A DNA stretch of 64,000 bases, from positions 3,844,001 through 3,908,000 of the forward strand of contig NC_047082.1 of the NCBI RefSeq assembly GCF_902459465.1, read 5' to 3'. The notes beneath the pieces were generated by a model. It was not told the origin of the DNA. It saw nothing but the letters and a program-made list of their open reading frames with translations, and searched no databases. The stretch comes from Asterias rubens. Lineage: Eukaryota > Echinodermata > Asteroidea > Forcipulatida > Asteriidae. The translations under genes were made by a program, and so were the position numbers. Positions 1-9,000 of the stretch are shown in pieces (within the stretch, counting starts at the first letter, position 1; each line of letters begins with the position of its first letter).

Positions 1-163
1 CAACTTCGTGTGACAAGGGTTTTTTTCTTTCATTATTTATCTCGCAAGTTCGATAGCCGATTGAGCTCAAATTTTTACAGGTTTGTTATTTTATGCATAT
101 GTTGAGATACACCAACTGTGAAGGCTAGTCTTTGACATTTACCAATAGTGTCCACTGCCCTAA
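1..163 (-). repeat. Family A inverted-repeat element, cut by window edge
   Basis: Only the last part of a copy is present, ending in the terminal motif CCAATAGTGTCCACTGCCC. The TTAA edge has decayed to CTAA. Confidence 0.8.
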
Positions 164-270
164 CCAGAGTCGAATAACTACAGTTATATTGCGAGACAAA
201 GAAAAGGGAATTTCTTGTTTTCAGGGTTTTCTTATTTAAAGTGATGAAAATGTCGTCGCAATCATCTCAG

Positions 271-590
271 TTAAAAAACACTGGACACTAATTTTGGTAA
301 TGTCAAAGACTATATGAGTCTTCTCACTTAGTGTATCTCAACATATGCACAAAATAACAAATCTGTGAAAATTTGAACTCAATTGGTCGTCGAAGTTGCG
401 AGATAATAATGGAAGAAATCAAATTCGTGAAATCTTACTTCTTTCTCAAAAACTACGTTAGTTCGAAGGGAGCCGTTTCTTACTATGTTTTACTCGACCA
501 ACAGCTCTACTCTCCATTGATCGTTAACAAGTAAGATTTTATGCTAACAATTATTTTGAGTAATTACCAATGTGTCCAGTGCCTTTATAA
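271..590 (+). repeat. Family A element, shortened
   Basis: Starts TTAAAAAACACTGGACACT and ends GTCCAGTGCCTTTATAA. The central GAGACCTC palindrome is missing, giving a copy of about 320 bp. Confidence 0.85.
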
Positions 591-894
591 GTGCTTACGA
601 CGAATAATCTATTTTAGCTCATAAGAGGCCACTTTTAATAGGGCTGCTCGGGCCTCGGGCCTGTATAGCTTTATAGCAGAAAATACTGTTTATAGGAAAT
701 TTCTATGCTTTAAAGCAAGAAAGGGGTGAGGCACTATGCACACAACCATGTAAGTTCATGAACTTTTTGCTGGCTAAGCAATAATGTCTGTGCTTGTTAG
801 CAAAGTTTGCGCTTACTACGGCTTTATGAAATTGGGCCCGGCGATACGGATGGCCTTACTTCTGACTGGCTGCTCATCATGTTTGTTGTTTGTT

Positions 895-1175
895 TTGTTT
901 GTTTGTTTAGATGATCTTCCCGTCAAGAACTCTGCAAACTCCCACACAAGGGCCCAGAAACATAACAGCCAATCTCTCTCATAAACATTGAATAAAAAAC
1001 GAGTTGAGAAAATTATGATTCAATCAGTTAATAATAATAATAATAAAGACTTGCAATGCCCACAAATCCACCCAGACGAAAATACTTATATTATTCTAGT
1101 CATTGTGAAATCAGCTTTTGAGGGATTCGAACCCACTTAACCTTGTATTTCAAGCAATACAGTCTAAATCCATTG
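895..1175 (-). repeat. tRNA-derived SINE, minus strand, degraded head
   Basis: The body (GATGATCTTCCCGTCAAG onward) matches a second copy at 26536-26800. On the minus strand the sequence near 1118-1132 reads GGTTCGAATCCC, a pol III B box; the A-box end is worn away. An AAT microsatellite lies inside at about 1028-1045. Confidence 0.6.
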
Positions 1176-1189
1176 CAGGATATAGAGGG

Positions 1190-1255
1190 CGGACGGGGGG
1201 GGGGTGTGGGCAGGCGGGGGGTGGGGCGGAGGGCAGACGGGGGGGGGGCGGACCG
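1190..1255 (+). repeat. G-rich low-complexity tract
   Basis: Several runs of four to ten G separated by short spacers, able in principle to form G-quadruplexes. Reading frames across it are low-complexity and not believable genes. Confidence 0.8.
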
Positions 1256-2915
1256 GACGTGATTGCTAGACGTTTCGTGTATGGCATGTTTAATGAGAGT
1301 AATAGAATAATAAGTGTAGTGTTGTTTTTCAATTTTGTCTTTGAATAAAACTGTTTATCATGCACTCCGTCGTCTGCACGACCAAAATAGCTTTGGGCGT
1401 CCTCGCAACCATGGTTCTCTTTTTAAAATCAAATTGTTGTGCAACATGAGATCGATCAATCCATTTAAAAACTAGAAAACGAGGTTGTGAAAATTACCTA
1501 TCATCACCAACTACGTGTGGAAAATACATCGCGCAATCAATCGCGCCAAATTTTAGCTGAGATGGCGCGAGCTTCGATGACAAACCACGTTAAGACACGA
1601 GTGGGAGTTTGTTGATGTTATGTTTCCCCTGAATGTGATCGTCATTCCTAATCCTAAAGCAACATTTGTGTGTGCTGCAGTGTGGTGTTTCTTTGTAGAT
1701 TCAGCAGCTGAGGGGTACAGATCTTTACGGTAGGTAGCACATAAAAAACCTGGTTGGTAAATCAATAAAAATGTCAAGAATGTGGAACTAACCTAAAATA
1801 AAGTTTGTTTTTTGGAGGATGTCGATTTATAATACACGACTTAACCTTATACAAAATGTACATGTACATACATGTTGACGTTGATACCTTTTTTAGGTTA
1901 CGATTAGTGTACGTATAGAACTCAGAATGATTAGCTAGTGTGGAGGGACATAAATATATTTTAACTTTCACTTTTATTATAAGTTTTAATTGATCAACAA
2001 CATGGATGGCACTGTGTAATATTGTGCATTTTTGATCTGTTGATGAAAATGTTGATAAATTAAAACTTATATTTTCATAAACATTTAAAAATAGCTAGTT
2101 GTAATTGTCTAATGATGTTATACTTTATAGTAAACTAATAATTACTAAAAGTAAAATAGTATTAAATCATTAATATTATAATAAATAATTAATACTATTT
2201 TATATCAAGTTTTTGTAGTTGTACTCTGCTACCATGTGTATGAAGATGTGATGTCTGTCTACTCAGAACTATCACTATGTTCACTATTAGTGGAACGAAC
2301 CTTGTAATTCTACTTCTACTTTTTCTACTAGGAGTAGTTGGATGGACTCTATTCTAAATAGAAATAGTTAATTAATAATTAGTCATACTTTTAATTTAGT
2401 ATATTTTGGGTTTTCCAAGATTAGAAAAAACACAACAACAACATTGTGACATTGGATCAACTTGAATCCCTTCCCCCCCTTGATCCAATCCAATGTCTTA
2501 ATGTTTTTTTTTTTGTCAAGCAACAGCAATCATCAAAATATAACAAATAATGTGTTTCTAATTATGATGATGTGATTCGCATGTTTGAGAAAAATTTAAA
2601 ATGTTTTAATAGTTTTTGAAAAAGGGGAAAAATCACTAGACCTTGCAGTTAGCAAATGTATGGTTGTAAGCTGGCGTTTTTTTTAACAGCAGCAGCATGT
2701 GCATTGGGATCATCATCGTCATCATCATGGATTCACGGCTGAAGTTTAAGGCAGATGGTCATTAATCATGTGGTTTTCTGCATCTTCATTGCACTTTCTC
2801 TTCAAGCTAAAGAAACTGTGTATACGCCGCTGCGACACTCAAAACTTTTACCAAACAATAGCCTAGTACACAGTACATCACTGATTGATGCCCATCTTCT
2901 TTTCATAACAAATAG
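1256..2915. other. Upstream flank of the ESCO gene, no recognised gene
   Basis: About 1.7 kb of AT-rich DNA, very AT-rich at 1980-2220 and 2340-2640. I see no coding exon and no convincing TATA box or CpG island. A 5' non-coding exon could lie here: the bases just before the ESCO start, TCTTCTTTTCATAACAAATAG, resemble a splice acceptor. Confidence 0.4.
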
Positions 2916-3049
2916 ATGCTAGGTATCAGGACCCGATCAAATCTGAAGCGTAAAGTGACGTCACCGACGACAGGATCATCTCAGAAGAGACGATTGACTT
3001 CTCCATACTCATTTGAAAACTCGGCGTCAGACCAATCCCCTTCTCCAAG
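2916..3049 (+). CDS. ESCO2: ESCO exon 1
   Basis: Codes residues 1-45, beginning [13 protein letters not shown], a basic start like vertebrate ESCO2. Donor AG|GTAACA leaves phase 2. Confidence 0.8.
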
Positions 3050-6000
3050 GTAACATAATTGTATTGTTGTTTCTTTCTGGCTCTGTTTATCACCGAACTT
3101 TGTGTTCATGATCACCACTCTTCACCGAATTTCTGCGCAAGCTGTGTAAGCCAAGACTGCAAAGTAACAGGAATACGCATGCGCACTAGCCAAATTTCCC
3201 TGCTAACCAACGAAATATGCTTGAGCCTAGAGTTCCCTGCTTCTGTAAGCGCGATTCTTTGCTTACAGAGCCATGAAATTGGGCCATGATCTTTTCGTGA
3301 AATGCCAGTTCCAGAAAGACACGTACATCACTTTTGTGTAATTCAAACGTTCCTAATGACTCTAAAGAACTTAGAGCAATAATAATGCCTTCGAATTGAA
3401 GACTGGACGCATTGTTACCGCTTGGATGTGTGCCATCAAGATAATTTCACTCCTAGAGCCTACCCCTGGAAGTTGAACCATGGCCAGTTATAGCCATGGT
3501 GGGCAGAGCTGGTTGTGCCTGCCCAGGACTCGCGCCTTTGTGCCCAGCACTCTGAGCAAAATACACTTTGCCGCTCAGCACAGATTTTCACTAGAATACA
3601 CAAACAATGATGTTCACTGTGCATTGATCTCAGACACAGCTGATGAAAACTGGTATCAAATGTCACAGAGGAAGAACCTGATCAAACTTTTTGCATGGTC
3701 CCATAACATGAACAGTTTGGGAACCTGGCATCATACAAATAATTTTGTTGATCCGTTCGCCCCCATGTGGACTAAAGGCCCGGTCCCACTGCAACGAGAA
3801 CGAGGACGATAACGATAAAAAGATAACGCATTCCATTGGTTGAATGAGCGTGTGCATATTCTGCGTGGAGCAATTCGACCAATAGAATGCGTCTCTTTGC
3901 GTCGTTGTCGTTATCGTTATCGCTGAAGTGGGACCAGGCCTTTAGAAAAACATTCCCTTTATTGCCCATCACTAAAATTGATCTTACTGACAATTTATAA
4001 CTTTGTATTACTTTTTAGGAAAATAGTCAGATCAGATGAAGAATGCTCTCCAACATTTTCTGCAACCTCCTTCTACAGTCCCAAGGCCAAAGGAGGTTAC
4101 CAAACGCCAGCAGAGAGACAACAAAGGCGTGCAGAGCTGGGAGAGGTTCTGCCTACTAAACCGCCTGTAGAAACAAAGACAACACAACTCAAGACCAAAA
4201 AGCGACAAGGACCGCTAAAGGCGGGCCATGCAACACAACGCACTGGGCGCTCCACCGGAAAGAAGCCTACCCTGAAATCAAAGACTCAAACCAAGAAAGA
4301 AATCAAAACACAACCAAAGAGGGTGGAAACAACTCCAAACAAGAAGTCATCGCCAAGCAAGAAAACCATCAACAAGTCTCCAAAAAAGAAGTCTCCCAAG
4401 AAACGTTCACCAAGCAAGAGGACACCAAGAAAAAGCCCACGAAAAGGAGTGAAAAAAGCTGTAAAACTTTACCTGCAGGGGCTGAAGAAAACCTCTAAGC
4501 CAAGCAAAGGCGCCAGTGGAAGGAAAACTAGCAAAAAAAATGCATCTATAAAGCCAGCAGTAGAGATGACTGAGAAACGATCACCAAGACCGGTTTCTAA
4601 GAAACTTGACTTACAAGACGAAAGCCAATCCGATGAAGGAGCAGCACAAAGACTAGACGCACAGGATGAGTTATTGATAAATGCACCGTCGCCACAGTCT
4701 GCAAAGACCCGGGCGATGAGATCAAAAAAGGAATGTCTGGGTGACGTTAGACGCTCTCCGAGGAAAGCTGTCAAGTTATCTCAGAAGATGGCGGAAGATG
4801 ACGAGGAGGTTCCAGAGGATCGGGAACAAGATGGTGAACTTAACTTCCTTCAAGGGTTTGACCCAGATACACCGGACTCTTTGACTCCTCCCGTCCCACA
4901 AGCAGGTATAGAAGTCAATTGAAGTTACTTTTTATTTTTGGTCGTTCAAAGATCTAATCAATATTCGTAACCAGGGGTCAATTTATCAAGACTGATAATC
5001 GAGAGGGAATCTGGTTGCCATGTTTAATCGTTTGTTATAAACAGAGTAAAAAGTGTTTAAACATAGGCGTGGCGCCAAAGCCTACATGTACGTGTGGCAG
5101 TAATTTACGCGCAACGCAATTAATACACACCATTAGAACGCAATGTGAAATTTATTAGCATGCGCGCATACGCACAACCGTTCAGTGTCAAAGCCTAGAC
5201 AGCCGCATTTGTTTAAAGACACTGGACACTATTGGTAATTGTCTAAGACCAGACTTCTCAATCTCAACATATGGATACAGTAAAAAACCACCGTCGAAGT
5301 TACAAGATAATAGTGAAAGAAAAAACACCCTTGTCACACAAGGTTGTGTGATTCAGATGCTTGATTCAAGATCTCAAAATCTAATTCTGAGGTCTCGACA
5401 TCAAATTCTTGGAAAAATACTTCTTTCTTGAAAACTGCGTTACTTCTGAGGGAGCCGGTTTTCACAATGTTTTGTACTATCAAAAGCACTCCAAGTTACC
5501 AAGTAAGGTTTTATGCTAATAATTATTTTGAGTAATTACCAATAGTGTCCACTGCCTTTTACACAAACAATTTCCCAAATATTTTGATAATTTACAGCAC
5601 TTCCCAAGAAAGCACAAGTTACTACCCTAGCAGCTGCCATAACGCCCCCATTGAGCCCATCCAACGTGAAGCTGATTAGTTCAAGTCGACAGAGCCCTGC
5701 TTCCTCAACTCCGATCCAACAGAAGAAAGCAGCAACTAAGATGAAGAAGCTGATTGATAAAGATGGATTAGAACAACTGACTTTGGTGAGTAATCTTAAG
5801 ATCTCGAGGTATCCCTAAGGTAATCCTACCTGCCAGGGTAATCTTTCCAAGGTAACCTTATCAGAAGAAAGCAACCAAGATGAAGAAGCTGATCGATAAA
5901 TATGGATTAAAACAACTGACTTTGGTGAGTAATCTTAAGATCTCGAGGTATCCCTAAGGTAATCCTATCTGCCAGGGTACTCTTACCAAGGTAATCTTCC

Positions 6001-9000
6001 TCCAGAAGTAGAGTCCTTCGTCCGCCAGTCATGACATAATAATAATAGTGGCTTCTTATATAGTGCGCTGTCACATCCTGCAAGGTATGTGGGACTATGT
6101 TTGAATTATGAGACCTTATCCTCAGCACCACATGATGTTTTGGGTGTGGTGGCGCAATAAGACACTTCGGATTGTCAGCGGTGCATGTCTGCTACTGCTG
6201 ACAACGGATTTTGTCTATCTCCCGTAACCTTTTGACAATACCCGGGTATTATCAAAAGGTTATGGGAGATAGACAAAACCTGTTGTCAGCAGTACAGACA
6301 TGCGCAGCTGACATTCTGAAGTGGCTTACACGCTGCCAATCAAACCGGGAACACCTGGGCGAACCCCTTCTTTTTTCGATAAGTTCACTGGGTTCTTTTG
6401 TGTGCGTTACACAACACACAGGACCATCAACTTTACGTTTAATCCGAAGGACAAAGCATCATGGTTAAGTGTCTTGGTTAAGGACACAGGTGTCACGGCT
6501 GGTGATTCGAAACCCACACTCTGCTGATCAGAAACGCCAGAGTTTGAGTCCGGTGCTCCTAAACTAGGCCTCGACATGCCGCATGATGTTCATGATTGTC
6601 AAGTATTGTTTTCTCTTTCTGTATAGGACCTGGGCCAGAAGCATTTTGGAGCAGTAACATGTGCTATGTGTGGCATGGTGTACACGGCAGCTCATCCTGA
6701 AGATGAAGGTGTTCACGATAGATTTCATCGGAAATATCTCAACTGTATCAAGTTCCAGGTAAGTCTTGAATACCAACCAGACCAAGTCCCTTAAAGGATT
6801 TGGGTACTTTTTCAAAATGTCCATAGATTTACATTAAACTTATAGGGTTTGAAGATAATGATAGTGGAAAGCTTCCCTTCAAATATTTCTTACTGAGGTG
6901 CTGTAGTTTTTGAGAAATGAGTAAACAATGTCATGAAAATATGTTTGTAAATGATTAAAATAATTTTCATGACATTGTTTTACTAATTTCCCAAAAACTA
7001 CAGCACCTCGGCACGTAATATTTTCAGGGAAGCTTTCTACTATCATTATCTTCAAACTTTACTGTAAATCTGTGGACATTGTGTTTTTTGTCCTACAAAA
7101 GTTACATAGACCCTTTAAAGGCAGTGGACACTATTGGTGATTACTCAAAATAATAATTGGCATAAAACCTTACTTGGTAATGAGTAATGGGGAGAGGTTG
7201 ATAGTATAAAACATTGTGAGAAATGGCTCCCTCTGAAGTAACATAGTTTTTGAAAAAAAAGGTATTTTCTCACTTCAGGACTGAAGCCTTTTATTAGGTA
7301 CGTGAAAGCAAACAAATTTGTGCAACAAGGGTATTTTCAAAGATTTGTTTTTGTATGCATATATGTAGGGATACACCAAGTGAGAATACTGGTCTTTGAC
7401 AATGAACAAAGGTGTCCAGTGCCTTAAACTCAATGAAAAGTGTTTCCTCTAGCTTTTGCTTCACTTTATTAACGTTGCTTAGCATTAGTGCTTATATGCA
7501 ACTTTTTTCAGCTTATCGGCCCATTCCCTCTCAAAACTAAAACATAAAGATTTGTGTACAAGAACAATTGACCAAGAACTCTTTATTGCTTTATTTCAGG
7601 GCTGGAAAAATGAGCGAATGCTGCGAGAGTTTTATGACGGTCGGATCATTATGGTGCTTTATGACGACCCAAAGTATCACATCAAGAAGGTTAGTGTTAT
7701 GACCAAAGAGAATGGGGTTATCATAATATTATACAATATTCAGAAATACCCCAGACAGTTTCGCTATTCCTATTGGTGGAGAGCGCGTCACATGGGGGTG
7801 TTTAAACAGTTGATAATGACCAGCTGGAACTGTTTATAACCGGTTGTTTTCGGATACGTTAAGATGCATACGAACCGCACAAATGCATATCCGAAAACTG
7901 TACCGGTTTTAAACGGCAGTTTAAGAACTTGTTGCTATCCTTTTATTCCCTTATTAACGGAAGAATGGTCATAACATTAGGTGCTTTTAAAAGTTATAAT
8001 AGTGGCTTCTTATATAGCGCTCCGGTCTGTCACTCTGTGACGCTTCACCAATGTTACCCCTAGTCATTGTGCCAATTTATATCAAACCCTTAAATCATCT
8101 CGGCTCCCTTGGGAGTACACAGTCTGTGCAGCCAGATACAATGTATACAGCTCACTAAGCTAATCAATCACAAGAACCATCTCTGCCCTCACAGTTTTCC
8201 ATTTATACCCCTGGGTGAAGAGAAGCAATAGTAAAGCATCTTACTCAAGAATTTGTCCATCTTATTTGATTTCAGGTGGAAGAGATTCGACAACTCGTGG
8301 ATCAAGAACTTGGTTTCCTTGAAGGAGACGAAGTAGCCTGCAAGTCGTCATGTAAGGTAGGGACTTCTTTTGTATCTTTAGTAGATTCAATTAGTTCTTT
8401 AAAAAACACCATTAAATCCATGTTGTTTGTCCAAAGCCAGTTCATACTTCCTGCAAAAGCTAAGCAAATTTTTACATCACAGGGCTGTTTTTGCAGCGAA
8501 TGTTTTGCAGCGAACGTTTCCCAGGAGTTGAAATTCACAACAGTTGAACACAGTCAATGTGAATTTTTTTTTTTCTTCAAAATTTGTAGCGTATTCGCAT
8601 TTGCAGGAAGCATGAGTCGGGCTTGACTGGGTAGTTGAATGTAGAGTACAGTCGGTCCTTACTGGTTAGTTAATAATAATAATAATAATAACAGGTGTTT
8701 AGAAACGCTCCCCATAGAAAACTATATCACAGCGCTTACAAAAACTGAAATGTTGAATGTAAATAACATCAAAATATCTACACATTCATACATTTTCTGT
8801 TTATGTAAAATTTAAAAATTTTGAAATGTTTTTAAGGTTTTGTTGCCATCCAAAGTAATCTATTAACTTCTCCAGAAGACGATCAGAGCATACTGATCGA
8901 AACGTCGAGTTAACTAACGGTTCTTTTCAGAACCACCCCAACTCATTTAGAGATAGTTATTACATGGTGTTACCGCAAACTTTTCTATATCTTATTTCCA

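Noticed and set aside
1118..1365. Gly-rich and Pro-rich frames over the G tract
   Set aside because: Low-complexity G tract; both strands open.
3480..3812. 110-codon frame in ESCO intron 1
   Set aside because: Runs into a hairpin transposon and lies between two well-supported ESCO exons; no homology recognised.
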